DNA of 64,000 nt from NCBI RefSeq assembly GCF_002531825.1, contig NZ_NWSX01000009.1, positions 62,001 through 126,000 on the forward strand, written 5' to 3'. The notes beneath the pieces are model-generated. The model was not told where the DNA came from. It ran no database searches and was given only the letters and a program-made list of their open reading frames with translations. A program made the translations under genes and the position numbers. Origin of the DNA: Rhizobium sp. J15 (GTDB taxonomy: Bacteria > Pseudomonadota > Alphaproteobacteria > Rhizobiales > Rhizobiaceae). Positions 31,457-41,537 of this stretch are shown piece after piece (position 1 is the first letter of the stretch; the number at the start of each line of letters is the position of its first letter).

Positions 31457-31855
31457 TCACCTGTCCTTCTTGCGGTACATCGCAAGCATTCGCTGCGTGA
31501 CGAGGAAGCCGCCGAAGATATTGACCGAGACGAGCACGAGGGCGACGAAACCGAAGCCGGTCGCAAGCCCGCTTGTGGAGATGCCGACCGCCAGAAGCGC
31601 GCCGACGACGATGACCGAGGAGATCGCATTGGTGACGGCCATCAGCGGCGTGTGCAGCGCCGGCGTCACCGACCATACGACGTAATAGCCGACGAAGATC
31701 GACAATACGAAGATCGCGAGCTGGAAGACGAAAGGGTCGATCGCCCCGCCGGTCGCAGCGCTTGCCGCCTCCGGCGCCTGGGCGGCGGCCGTGACGACGG
31801 CGGTCACCGCCTGGTCGAGCTGCTCCAGCGCTCTGTCCATTGCTTCACTGGCCAT
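31457..31855 (-). CDS. pntAB: NAD(P) transhydrogenase, membrane part of alpha subunit
   Basis: 132 residues, starting with the ATG at 31855 that shares one base with the pntAA stop (TGATG); GGGAG lies upstream. An Ala-rich N-terminus is followed by about four membrane helices (FQLAIFVLSIFVGYYVVWSV, ISSVIVVGALLAVGI, FGFVALVLVSVNIFGGF). This is domain II of the alpha subunit, a separate polypeptide here, and forms part of the proton channel with PntB. Confidence 0.95.
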   Translation of the reverse strand: MASEAMDRALEQLDQAVTAVVTAAAQAPEAASAATGGAIDPFVFQLAIFVLSIFVGYYVVWSVTPALHTPLMAVTNAISSVIVVGALLAVGISTSGLATGFGFVALVLVSVNIFGGFLVTQRMLAMYRKKDR

Positions 31856-33003
31856 CACATGTCTCCCTTCTTCGCGCCGCCGAAGGCGGGATGAACGACA
31901 TCGCCGGCATAGGTCAGCATGGTCGCCTTGACGAGTTCGTCGTCCAGATTGACGACGACGCTCTTGCTTTCCTTGTTGACCATCGTCTCGAGGAAAGTGA
32001 CGAGGTTCTTGGCGTAGAGTGCCGACGCGCTGGCGGCGACCCGGCCCGGCATGTTGGCAAAACCGATCACCTGCACGCCTTCGACGTCGGCGACCTCGCC
32101 GGCAACCGCACCTTCGATATTGCCGCCGCGCTCCACGGCGAGGTCGACAGCCACGGCACCCGGCTTCATCGAGGCCAGCATGGCGCGCGAGACGAGCCGC
32201 GGCGCCGGACGGCCGGGAATGAGCGCGGTGGTGATGACGATATCCTGCTTGGCGATATGTTCGGCGACGAGCGCTGCCTGCTTGGCCTGATAGTCGGCCG
32301 ACATCTCCTTGGCATAGCCGCCGGCCGTTTCCGCCGCCTTGAACTCTTCGTCCTCGACGGCGATGAACTTGGCGCCGAGGGAGGAAACTTGCTCCTTGGC
32401 GGCGGGGCGGACATCGGTGGCCGAGACCGCAGCACCCAGGCGGCGCGCGGTGGCGATCGCCTGGAGACCGGCAACACCGGCGCCCATCACGAAGACCTTG
32501 GCGGCCGGCACGGTGCCTGCCGCCGTCATCATCATCGGCATGGCGCGGTCATAGACCGCGGCCGCCTCGATGACGGCCTGATAGCCGGCGAGATTGGCCT
32601 GGGATGAGAGCACGTCCATGGACTGGGCGCGGGTAATGCGCGGCATCAACTCCATGGCGAAAGCAGAAAGCCCGGCGCCTGCGAGGGCCGCGATCGCTTC
32701 ATCATTGCTGTAGGGATCCATGATGGCGATGACGACCGCGCCGCTCTTATAGCCTGCGATTTCCGATGGGCTCGGACGGCGCACCTTCAGCACCACGTCG
32801 GCGGAGGCGGCATCCGCAAAACTGCCGATCCTGGCGCCTGCGGCCTCGAACTCGGCGTCCGGAATGCGCGACGCCGCACCGGCACCGGTTTCGACCACGA
32901 CGTCGAAGCCGAAACCCTTCATTTTCTTCACGGTTTCGGCAGAAGCGGCGACACGCGTCTCCCCGTCCGTGACTTCCCTTGCAACGAAAATAATATTGCC
33001 CAA
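31855..33003 (-). CDS. pntAA: NAD(P) transhydrogenase, soluble part of alpha subunit (TTG start)
   Basis: 382 residues from a TTG at 33003. This start is chosen because the product then begins like other PntAA proteins (LGNIIFVAREVTDGETRVA) and GGAGGAGGGG lies 5-6 nt upstream; no ATG or GTG in frame fits. It is the NAD(H)-binding domain I, with the Rossmann motif VFVMGAGVAGLQAIATARRLG and the alanine dehydrogenase-like N-terminus. First gene of pntAA-pntAB-pntB. The rare start codon may tune expression. Confidence 0.95.
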   Translation of the reverse strand: MGNIIFVAREVTDGETRVAASAETVKKMKGFGFDVVVETGAGAASRIPDAEFEAAGARIGSFADAASADVVLKVRRPSPSEIAGYKSGAVVIAIMDPYSNDEAIAALAGAGLSAFAMELMPRITRAQSMDVLSSQANLAGYQAVIEAAAVYDRAMPMMMTAAGTVPAAKVFVMGAGVAGLQAIATARRLGAAVSATDVRPAAKEQVSSLGAKFIAVEDEEFKAAETAGGYAKEMSADYQAKQAALVAEHIAKQDIVITTALIPGRPAPRLVSRAMLASMKPGAVAVDLAVERGGNIEGAVAGEVADVEGVQVIGFANMPGRVAASASALYAKNLVTFLETMVNKESKSVVVNLDDELVKATMLTYAGDVVHPAFGGAKKGDM

Positions 33004-33203
33004 CTGCCCCCTCCTCCGGGTCAGCCAGACCGCCGCAGGCGCGCCTGCGCAGGCCAAGCACCGAGCTCACAAAGCTTCAGAGAAGCCTCCCTCCCCTGGA
33101 GCAGCGGACGTCCCTCCGACGCACAACGCTCCAGCCCTTCCAATCTGCTTAATCGCGCTTTCCCCGCATCGAGCCCGGCTTCGGGCCGATGCGCCGGACG
33201 CGA

Positions 33204-33428
33204 TCAGCGGACCATGAAGATGCCGATGGCGAGAAGAACGATGAAGACGAAGAGACCGCCGAGAAGGCCGGCGCCGCCGAAGAAACCGGCGGTCATCGCG
33301 AGCAGGAGAACGACGAGAAGCATCGTGCCGTATTTCGTGCCGGCAATGAACATGTTGTAGGTCTGCTCATGTTCCTTGTAATCCATCGGCGCGCCGGTCT
33401 CGACCGGTCCGGTATGATGTTCGGCCAT
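33204..33428 (-). CDS. Small aa3-type cytochrome c oxidase subunit IV family protein
   Basis: 74 residues from the ATG at 33428. It has a short soluble N-terminus (MDYKEHEQTYNMFIAGTKYG) and one or two membrane helices (TMLLVVLLLAMTAGFFGGAG, LFVFIVLLAIGIFMV). This matches the bacterial aa3 oxidase subunit IV family, a single-helix accessory subunit of cytochrome c oxidase. It lies 200 nt upstream of pntAA on the same strand, away from ctaCDE. The gene order hints at co-regulation of respiration and transhydrogenase; this is inference. Confidence 0.85.
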   Translation of the reverse strand: MAEHHTGPVETGAPMDYKEHEQTYNMFIAGTKYGTMLLVVLLLAMTAGFFGGAGLLGGLFVFIVLLAIGIFMVR

Positions 33429-33656
33429 AAATATCGTCTCCCTGAAATGCCTTTGCGCTGCCTGATTCCCTTGGCTGCGCCGAGGGAAGTCCCTGCCTGC
33501 AGGAATTACACAATGACAGGCGAAAGCGCAATGCATGAGAATGCCGCAGCCGCGGTTGCAAACCACCTTCTCCCACAAGGGAAAAAGCGCGTCTGACCAC
33601 CGGCTGCGGATCTTGTCATCGCCGCCTGCCCTCTCTCATCCAGAGAGCTGCAGAAA

Positions 33657-34415
33657 TCAGAGCGGCAGGTCGGTGCCGAGTTCGCCCGGCGGCACGAAAC
33701 GGGCCGTCGGAATGATCGTGAGCGGCGGCAGCGTGTCGTTGGGATTGCGCGAAAACATCATGCGCTGCTCGCTGGCGCTGGAGATGAAGAAGGGATAGCG
33801 CGTCAGCAGCTTGCGGCCGACCTCGATCACATTCGTCGCCATCAGCGTCATGTCGATGCCGTAATTCTTCGCCAGCCGGCCCGGCACGACCGTATCGGCA
33901 TAGAAGACCCGCTTGTAGAAAGCGGCATGCGGCGGTCGGACGAACTGAAGAACGCGGTCCGCGCGGAAATAGGCGGCCGCGACGATCGTCGGCCTGAGCG
34001 TCAGATAGGGAACCCACGGCATATCGGCGGTGAGCTCCGGATCGGCCGCGAAGCGCGCCGGATCGATCAAGGTCAGGCCTGCATCCAGAAGCTCGTCCAT
34101 CGCCTCCGGGAAGGCGCCGCCGGATTGGCTGAGGCGATGTTCAGGTGTCACATAATGAACCCGGATCGTGCTGACCAGTTCACCATAATAATACAGGCCG
34201 AAGACATAGGCATGGCTGTCGAAATCGCTGTCATCCAACAGCCCCTTCGGGGCCAGCGCCAGCACGTCATGGGCCTTGTAGGCCTTGTAACGCAGGCGTT
34301 CGACCTCTTCCATGTCTTCGCTGCTTTCGACCCGGCGATATTCGACGTGGTCCAGAATTTCCAGGATTTTGGTGCTGAAATCGCTACGCTTGAACAGTGA
34401 CTCTGACATTCTCAT
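33657..34415 (-). CDS. N-acyl amino acid synthase FeeM-like acyltransferase (GNAT fold)
   Basis: 252 residues (ATG 34415; a second in-frame ATG at 34409 is equally possible). The N-terminal block VESSEDMEEVERLRYKAYKA, the FDSHAYVFGLYYYGELVSTIRVH segment and later APKGLLDDSDF resemble the FeeM / autoinducer-synthase branch of the GNAT fold, whose members join a fatty acyl group from acyl-ACP to an amino acid. The LIDPARFAADPELTADMP region fits as well. Assignment is from pattern memory. It lies 137 nt downstream of a GGDEF-EAL gene on the same strand. The acyl and amino acid substrates are unknown; a quorum-sensing LuxI role is unlikely because no luxR gene adjoins it. Confidence 0.62.
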   Translation of the reverse strand: MRMSESLFKRSDFSTKILEILDHVEYRRVESSEDMEEVERLRYKAYKAHDVLALAPKGLLDDSDFDSHAYVFGLYYYGELVSTIRVHYVTPEHRLSQSGGAFPEAMDELLDAGLTLIDPARFAADPELTADMPWVPYLTLRPTIVAAAYFRADRVLQFVRPPHAAFYKRVFYADTVVPGRLAKNYGIDMTLMATNVIEVGRKLLTRYPFFISSASEQRMMFSRNPNDTLPPLTIIPTARFVPPGELGTDLPL

Positions 34416-34552
34416 GATCCGCTCGTTAACGGATCATTAATCATACGCCACCAACATTTGCGCAAGTAAATCCGGTAATTCCGGGCGAATACCAATTGTT
34501 AAGGTTAATAGGGCGCCAGATTTTCAGTCGGAAAACTGATCGTTAAAGACCG

Positions 34553-36856
34553 TCAGGCGACCTTGTTGCGGCGGCGTTGCACGACGCGGCGGCCGATGCC
34601 CTGTTGCAACAGGGGAATGTTCTGAGACGGCACAGGCGGCGAGAAAACGTAGCCCTGCACGAGATCGGTGCTGCGGTGCTTGTTGAGCAGCGCGAGCTGC
34701 TCCTCGGTCTCGACGCCCTCGATGACGATCTTCAATCCGAGTTCGCGCGCGAGGTGGACCGTACCACGCAGGAGCTTCAGGCGACGGGTATCCTCGACGA
34801 TGTTGCGCACGAAGGAACGGTCGATTTTGACGATATCGAGCGGCAGCGTGTCGAGATAGCTGAGGCTGGAAAAGCCGGTGCCGAAATCGTCGATGGCGAT
34901 GGTGATGCCGCGGGCCCTGAGCTCCGCCAGGATGGCGCGCACGGCCTGCGGCTCGTCGATCAGGCAGCTTTCGGTGACTTCGAGATGCAGCCGCGCCGCA
35001 TCCAGGCCGGAATGGGCAAGCGCATCGGCGACGACCGCGAGAATGTCCGCATCGCGCAGATCCCGCGCCGAAAGATTGACCGAGACGGCAATATGCTCCG
35101 GCCAGTTCATGCATTCGCTGCAGGCCTTGAACAGCACGAAGCGGGTGATGTCGGAAATGATGCCCATATCCTCGGCGAGCCGGATGAAGACATCGGGCGG
35201 GATCGATCCCTTCTCCGGATGCACCCAGCGCGCCAGGGCCTCGGCGCATTCGATCCGTGTGCCGTCGGCCCGGAACATCGGCTGGAAGACGAGATGCAGC
35301 GCTTGCGCCGAAACCGCCTCGCGCAGATCCGCCTTCAGCTTCTGCTGCTCGATATAGCGGCCGTCCATTTCCCGCTCGAAGCCCGATATGCCGCCCTTGA
35401 GGCGCGACTTGCTTTCGAAGAGCGCAAGATCCGCCTTGACGCTCCATTCGTCGAGCGCAAAGGCGGTGCTTTCGAGGATCGCATAGCCGGCGCTGAGCGA
35501 AACCAGGAAAGTGATCTCGTCAACCTCGTAATGACCCTGGATCGCGGCATGCACGCGGCGGATCTCGAGATCGAGCGAAGCCGGTTCCTTCGCATGCGGG
35601 AAGAACAGGATGAACTGGTCCCCCATCAGCCGGCCGAGGATGGCGTTGCCCGAAGCCTGCTTGATGCGGGCAGCGATGGCGCAAAGCAGATGGTCGCCGG
35701 TGACGTGGCCGCGCATGTCGTTGACATGCTTGAACTCGTCGATGTCGAGCACCATGAAGCCGAGGGGGCCTGATTTCCTCGGATGTTTGGCGAGATATTC
35801 CTGCACGAGCTGGCCGAAATATTCCCTGTTCGGCAGGCCGGTCAGCGCATCGAAGCGGACCATGTGCATGATCTTCTGCTCCGCCTTGACCCGGCTCGAC
35901 ACGTCCTCGAAGATCAGCACGGCGCCGCCGTCGGCCCTTCGGCTGGCGGAAAATTCGAGCGACAGGCCCTCGGGAAAATGGATGAGCATGCGCGACAGGT
36001 TGCCTTCGGCCACCTGGGTGAGCTGGCGCAGGATGAGCTCCGGCTGCGAAGCATCCATGAAGCTGTGGCGCGCGCCATAACGCAGCACCGCGCCGAGGTC
36101 GCGGTCTTTCAGCCGCTCGGGCGCACCGATCTTCAGAAGCTCGCAGGCCTTGCGGTTGACGACCTGGATGCGGTTTTCGGCATCCACCATGACGAGGCCA
36201 TGCGGCATGTTGTTGAGCGCCGTATCGAAACGGTCGGCGATGATGGTGATTTCCCGGCGCGCGATGACATTTTCGTAGAGGAACTCGCGCACGCCGTTCG
36301 CCATGGCCCGCGTCGTCAGCCAGAAAGGAATGAGGAAGATCGACAGCACGCCGCGATAGAAATCCATCGCCAGCAGGCTGCAGACGATCATCGGCAAACA
36401 GCAGGAAAATGTCTGGAGATCGACGGCAAGACGCGATCCGTAATTGCGGCCGACGACGGAAACCATGGTCGCCATGGTGACCGAAATGCAGGCCAGCTCC
36501 GCGAAGGAATCGTGCACGACGAAGATCGCATAGCCGCTGGCGAAGCCGAGAAGGGCAGTGGTGCAGGCCGCACCAGCCACGAGGATCCGCTCCCAGCGCT
36601 CGATGTCGGCGCGCGACAGTCTTTCCTTGTCGACGCGATCGAACTGCCGGAAGATAGCCATGCGGGCGCTGAAGACCAGAAGGAAGGCGAGCGACAACAG
36701 GATGTAGATGGAATATTGCGTCTTGGCTGCGACGGCGAGGCAGGTCGCGATGTGGACGATCACGCCAGCAAGAAGCGTCATGCGGTTCCCGGAGAGGGAA
36801 CTCACAAACGACAGATACACATCTAAAGGGACCCTGTTCGGGTTATCTGGCTTCAT
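34553..36856 (-). CDS. Membrane PAS-GGDEF-EAL protein with degenerate GGDEF, probable c-di-GMP phosphodiesterase
   Basis: 767 residues from the ATG at 36856 with AGGGAAAG upstream. An N-terminal membrane region (about 25-185, five or six helices) is followed by a PAS-like domain (about 203-325), a GGDEF domain and an EAL domain. The GGDEF signature is altered to LMGDQF (residues 410-415), so cyclase activity is doubtful. The EAL side is intact: EALARW (539-544), EVTES (626-630), DDFGTGFSS (656-664) and KIDRSF. It should hydrolyse c-di-GMP, perhaps with GTP binding at the degenerate site as a regulator. A downstream acyltransferase gene may be co-transcribed. Confidence 0.92.
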   Translation of the reverse strand: MKPDNPNRVPLDVYLSFVSSLSGNRMTLLAGVIVHIATCLAVAAKTQYSIYILLSLAFLLVFSARMAIFRQFDRVDKERLSRADIERWERILVAGAACTTALLGFASGYAIFVVHDSFAELACISVTMATMVSVVGRNYGSRLAVDLQTFSCCLPMIVCSLLAMDFYRGVLSIFLIPFWLTTRAMANGVREFLYENVIARREITIIADRFDTALNNMPHGLVMVDAENRIQVVNRKACELLKIGAPERLKDRDLGAVLRYGARHSFMDASQPELILRQLTQVAEGNLSRMLIHFPEGLSLEFSASRRADGGAVLIFEDVSSRVKAEQKIMHMVRFDALTGLPNREYFGQLVQEYLAKHPRKSGPLGFMVLDIDEFKHVNDMRGHVTGDHLLCAIAARIKQASGNAILGRLMGDQFILFFPHAKEPASLDLEIRRVHAAIQGHYEVDEITFLVSLSAGYAILESTAFALDEWSVKADLALFESKSRLKGGISGFEREMDGRYIEQQKLKADLREAVSAQALHLVFQPMFRADGTRIECAEALARWVHPEKGSIPPDVFIRLAEDMGIISDITRFVLFKACSECMNWPEHIAVSVNLSARDLRDADILAVVADALAHSGLDAARLHLEVTESCLIDEPQAVRAILAELRARGITIAIDDFGTGFSSLSYLDTLPLDIVKIDRSFVRNIVEDTRRLKLLRGTVHLARELGLKIVIEGVETEEQLALLNKHRSTDLVQGYVFSPPVPSQNIPLLQQGIGRRVVQRRRNKVA

Positions 36857-37185
36857 CCACACTTTCCCTGTGCGCGGGGAGTCTAAGGCCAACCCTTTAA
36901 AAATTGATTTCAATCGGTTCAAACATTTGGTCAAATTTTCTAAAACTAGAGGATGAACCTCACATCTTACAGGCGATAATGCATCCTCTTGGCGAGATTA
37001 TTGAAATATTTTATCCACGCCAGGGTTGTCCAAATCTCCAGAAGTCGCGCACACCGGCCATCGCGGCTAAGACTATACTCCAAGGCGCGGCATTTATCCT
37101 TCCAATTTCCAAGGCCGTGGTCTACATCGATTGCAAAGAAGGAAAGCTGCCGGAAAACCGGCAGGACAAAAGACAAGGGGAACGA
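36857..37185. other. 329-nt AT-rich divergent promoter region (GGDEF-EAL gene / dctQ)
   Basis: No gene is seen. The stretch 36895-37020 is clearly richer in A and T than its surroundings, as expected for promoters reading both ways. Near the right end lies a perfect 7-bp hairpin, CTGCCGG / CCGGCAG with an AAAA loop (37147-37164), 21 nt before the dctQ start and just ahead of its AAGGGGA ribosome-binding site. Confidence 0.5.
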
Positions 37186-37725
37186 ATGTCGGCACTTCTG
37201 GCAGTCAGCCGGTTGATCGACTGGGTCAGTCGCATCGTGGGCAAATTTTCCGAGTACATGGTACTCTTCTGCTGTCTGATCAGCGCCGGAAACGCCATCG
37301 TCCGCTACGCCTTCAATTACAGTTCGAATGGCTGGCTGGAGATTCAGTGGTATCTCTTCGCCTTCGTCGTCATGCTCGGCGCCTCGCATGCGCTGCGCAA
37401 CAACGAACACGTCCGCGTCGATCTGATCTATGGGTCGGTTTCCGAGAGGGCGAAGATCTGGATCGACATCGTCGGCCTCACCTTCCTGCTCCTGCCCGCA
37501 TGCATCTATCTCGCCTGGCTGTGCTGGCCGTTTTTCGCCCTCTCCTACCAGCAGGGGGAGATATCGGGCAACGCCGGCGGCTTGATCCGCTGGCCCGTCA
37601 AACTGATCCTGGTCGCCGGCTTCGCGCTGCTTTCCCTTCAGGGCGTTTCCGAGCTGATCAAGCGGATCGCAGCGCTCACCGGCCGCATCAGCATCGACAC
37701 CACATACGAAAAACCGCTGCAGTAA
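37186..37725 (+). CDS. dctQ: TRAP transporter small permease (DctQ family)
   Basis: 179 residues from the ATG at 37186, preceded by AAGGGGA. Four membrane helices are evident, with the family signature in the second pair (IQWYLFAFVVMLGASHALRN, then NEHVRVDLIYG). DctQ is the small membrane subunit of tripartite ATP-independent periplasmic transporters, which use a sodium or proton gradient to import organic acids. dctM follows after 21 nt. The gene name reflects family membership, not a proven dicarboxylate substrate. Confidence 0.93.
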   Translation: MSALLAVSRLIDWVSRIVGKFSEYMVLFCCLISAGNAIVRYAFNYSSNGWLEIQWYLFAFVVMLGASHALRNNEHVRVDLIYGSVSERAKIWIDIVGLTFLLLPACIYLAWLCWPFFALSYQQGEISGNAGGLIRWPVKLILVAGFALLSLQGVSELIKRIAALTGRISIDTTYEKPLQ

Positions 37726-37746
37726 CGCGGACCGGGAGGAACTGAT

Positions 37747-39234
37747 TTGTTTGATTTCGGCATCATTCCGCCGGCGATGTTCCTGGGCATGGTCGTCTTC
37801 ATGCTCTACGGCTTTCCGGTCGCCTTTTCGCTCGCCGCCGTCGGCCTGCTCTTCGGCATCATCGGCATCGCCACGGGCCATTTCAGCGAAGCCTTCCTGC
37901 ACAATCTGCCGCTGCGCCTGTTCGGCATCGTCTCCAACGACCTCCTGCTCGCCATCCCCTTCTTCACCTTCATGGGCGCGGTGCTGGAGCGATGCGGGCT
38001 TGCCGAGGATCTGCTCGAAGGCACCGGCAAGCTCTTCGGCGGCATTCCCGGCGGCCTCGCCTATGCCGTCATCCTCGTCGGCGCCGTGCTCGGCGCCATC
38101 ACCGGCACGGTCGCCGCCTCCGTCATCACCATGGGGGTGATCTCGCTCCCGATCATGCTGCGCTACGGCTACAGCCCGCGCCTCGCCACCGGCGTCATCG
38201 CCGCCTCCGGCACGATCACCCAGGTCATCCCGCCCTCGCTCGTTCTCGTCGTTCTCGCCGACCAGCTCGGCCGGTCGGTCGGCGACATGTATCTCGGCGC
38301 GATCGGCCCCTCGATCCTGCAGGTCACGATCTTCGTGCTCTTCATCATGGTGATGTCGATCATCCGGCCGAAATCGATGCCGCCGCTGCCGAAAGAGGTG
38401 CGCGGCGACCTCGACTGGGCACTGCTGGCGAAGGTGCTGATGGGCATGGTGCCCTCGATCGTGCTGATCTTCCTCGTGCTCGGCACCATCTTCATGGGCC
38501 TTGCCACGCCGACGGAAGCAGGCGCGCTCGGCGTCGTCGGCGCCATGGGGCTCGCTGCCTTGCATCGCCGCCTCACCTGGCCGCTGATCCGCGAGGCGAT
38601 GACGTCGACCACCCACATCACGTCGATGGTGGTGATGATCCTGATCGGCTCCACCTGCTTCAGCCTGGTGTTCCAGGGCATGGACGGCTCACGCTGGATC
38701 GAGCACATGCTCTCAGGCATTCCCGGCGGTCCGGTCGGCTTCCTGATCTTCGTCAATATCTTCATTTTCATCCTCGCCTTCTTCCTCGATTTCTTCGAGA
38801 TCGCCTTCATCGTCATCCCGATGCTCGCCCCCGTCGCCTCCAGCCTCGGCATCGACCTGATCTGGTTCGGCGTCTTGATCTGCGTGAACATGCAGACGAG
38901 CTTCATGCATCCGCCGTTCGGCTTCGCGCTCTTCTACCTGCGCTCGATCGCCGGCAAGGAGGTCAAGACCTCGGATATCTACATGGGCGCGCTCCCCTGG
39001 GTCGGCATGCAGATCATCCTGGTGGCGATCGTGATCTTCTGGCCGGAATCGGTAACCTACTGGCTGGACCGCGGCCCGAAGGTGGACCCGAACTCGATCA
39101 AGATCGAAGTGCCCGGCTTCGGCGGCCAGCTCGGCCTGCCGCCGGTCGGCGGCGGCAACGGCTCGCCGCAGATCCCCGGTCTCACCTTGCCGCCGCTGAA
39201 CGGCCTGCCCGGAGCGCCGGCGCCCGGCAAGTAG
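37747..39234 (+). CDS. dctM: TRAP transporter large permease (DctM family), TTG start, extended C-terminus
   Basis: 495 residues. The start is a TTG preceded by GGGAGGAAC; the product begins LFDFGIIPPAMFLGMVVFML, as expected. It has about twelve membrane helices (for example VILVGAVLGAITGTVAASVI and FILAFFLDFFEIAFIVIPML) and is the channel subunit. The usual family length is about 430 residues; here an extra hydrophilic Gly/Pro-rich tail of about 50 residues (GFGGQLGLPPVGGGNGSPQI) extends past the last helix. The gene ends in a repeat remnant and a strong terminator. Confidence 0.93.
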   Translation: MFDFGIIPPAMFLGMVVFMLYGFPVAFSLAAVGLLFGIIGIATGHFSEAFLHNLPLRLFGIVSNDLLLAIPFFTFMGAVLERCGLAEDLLEGTGKLFGGIPGGLAYAVILVGAVLGAITGTVAASVITMGVISLPIMLRYGYSPRLATGVIAASGTITQVIPPSLVLVVLADQLGRSVGDMYLGAIGPSILQVTIFVLFIMVMSIIRPKSMPPLPKEVRGDLDWALLAKVLMGMVPSIVLIFLVLGTIFMGLATPTEAGALGVVGAMGLAALHRRLTWPLIREAMTSTTHITSMVVMILIGSTCFSLVFQGMDGSRWIEHMLSGIPGGPVGFLIFVNIFIFILAFFLDFFEIAFIVIPMLAPVASSLGIDLIWFGVLICVNMQTSFMHPPFGFALFYLRSIAGKEVKTSDIYMGALPWVGMQIILVAIVIFWPESVTYWLDRGPKVDPNSIKIEVPGFGGQLGLPPVGGGNGSPQIPGLTLPPLNGLPGAPAPGK

Positions 39235-39242
39235 CGCACCCC

Positions 39243-39285
39243 GCGCCAAAATGTGCAGCGGTTTTGCGGCAACGACATGCGAGAA
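39243..39285. repeat. Truncated copy of a palindromic intergenic repeat
   Basis: The segment shares ATGTGCAGCGGTTTTGCGGC and AACGACATGCG with the fuller copy at 56323-56424, with a handful of mismatches over about 50 nt, but its left palindrome arm (GCATGTC) is missing. Both copies begin within 10 nt of a stop codon. The pattern resembles small palindromic repeats scattered in Rhizobium genomes. Confidence 0.65.
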
Positions 39286-39289
39286 AAAG

Positions 39290-39319
39290 AAAACCCCCGG
39301 ACCGAAATCCGGGGGTTTT
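39290..39319. terminator. Bidirectional terminator between dctM and dctP
   Basis: A perfect 12-bp inverted repeat (AAAACCCCCGGA / TCCGGGGGTTTT) with a CCGAAA loop between two convergent genes. T-runs are present in both directions. Confidence 0.92.
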
Positions 39320-39352
39320 GCCATCAGCTGACATCGGCAGTCTGCGAAAAGC

Positions 39353-40750
<1,398 letters not shown>

Positions 40751-41530
40751 ATGACGAAACCGATCGTTGCCATTCCTGCCGATATCCGCAGCTTCGACGG
40801 CATCACCTGGCATGCCGTGCAGCATCAATATCTCAGGGCCGCATTGAATGCGGCCGGCGTCATGGCCTTCATCATTCCGGCCTTCGAGGAAGGTTACGAT
40901 ACCGACGCGATCCTCGACCGCGTCGACGGCCTCCTGGTATCAGGCTCGGCCAGCAACGTGCATCCCTCGCTCTACGGCGTCGAAGCGACCGAAAGGGACG
41001 GCCCGTTCGACCCCGCTCGCGACGCCACCAGCCTGCCGCTCATCCGTCGCGCCATCGACCGCGCCATTCCTTTGCTCGCCATCTGCCGCGGCATCCAGGA
41101 GCTCAATGTCGCGCTCGGCGGTTCGCTCGCAAGCGAGATCCAGGAGCAGCCCGGCATCTGGGATCACCGGCGGCCGGAAGGCGTCGACCGCGACGGAATG
41201 TACGCCATTCGCCAGACCGTCCACGTCAAGGAAGGCTCCTGCATCGCAGGCATTCTCGGCCCCGGCGAAGTCCGCGTGAATTCGCTGCATCGCCAGGCGA
41301 TCGCCAGGACCGCGCCGCGCCTGCAGGTGGAAGCCACCGCCGAAGACGGCACGGTCGAGGCCGTCTCGGTCATCGGCGCCAAGGCCTTTGCCGTCGGCGT
41401 GCAGTGGCATCCGGAATACTGGGCCGAGACGGACAAGCCCTCCAACAAGCTCTTTACTGCCTTCGGCGACGCCGTCCGCAGCCATGCGGCCGGCAAATTG
41501 GCGACGGTGCCGGCACAAGCCATCGCCTGA
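40751..41530 (+). CDS. Class C26 glutamine amidotransferase-like hydrolase (gamma-glutamyl-GABA hydrolase family)
   Basis: 259 residues from the ATG at 40751 (a GTG lies 6 nt upstream). The class I amidotransferase triad is present: nucleophile Cys in LLAICRGIQELNVALGG and His-Glu in GVQWHPEYW. The PuuD-type family hydrolyses gamma-glutamyl-GABA in putrescine degradation. No other puu gene is close (the decarboxylase gene lies 11 kb away), so the exact substrate is open. It is convergent with the hydroxyacid dehydrogenase, stops 7 nt apart. Confidence 0.85.
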   Translation: MTKPIVAIPADIRSFDGITWHAVQHQYLRAALNAAGVMAFIIPAFEEGYDTDAILDRVDGLLVSGSASNVHPSLYGVEATERDGPFDPARDATSLPLIRRAIDRAIPLLAICRGIQELNVALGGSLASEIQEQPGIWDHRRPEGVDRDGMYAIRQTVHVKEGSCIAGILGPGEVRVNSLHRQAIARTAPRLQVEATAEDGTVEAVSVIGAKAFAVGVQWHPEYWAETDKPSNKLFTAFGDAVRSHAAGKLATVPAQAIA

Positions 41531-41537
41531 GCAGGAC

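Noticed and set aside
33560..33590. Second RIME-like repeat near the oxidase subunit gene
   Set aside because: CCTTCTCCC followed by GGG is too short and diverged to call.
33657..34415. LuxI-type quorum-sensing synthase
   Set aside because: The match to LuxI is only general fold-level and there is no adjacent luxR; the FeeM-like call fits better.
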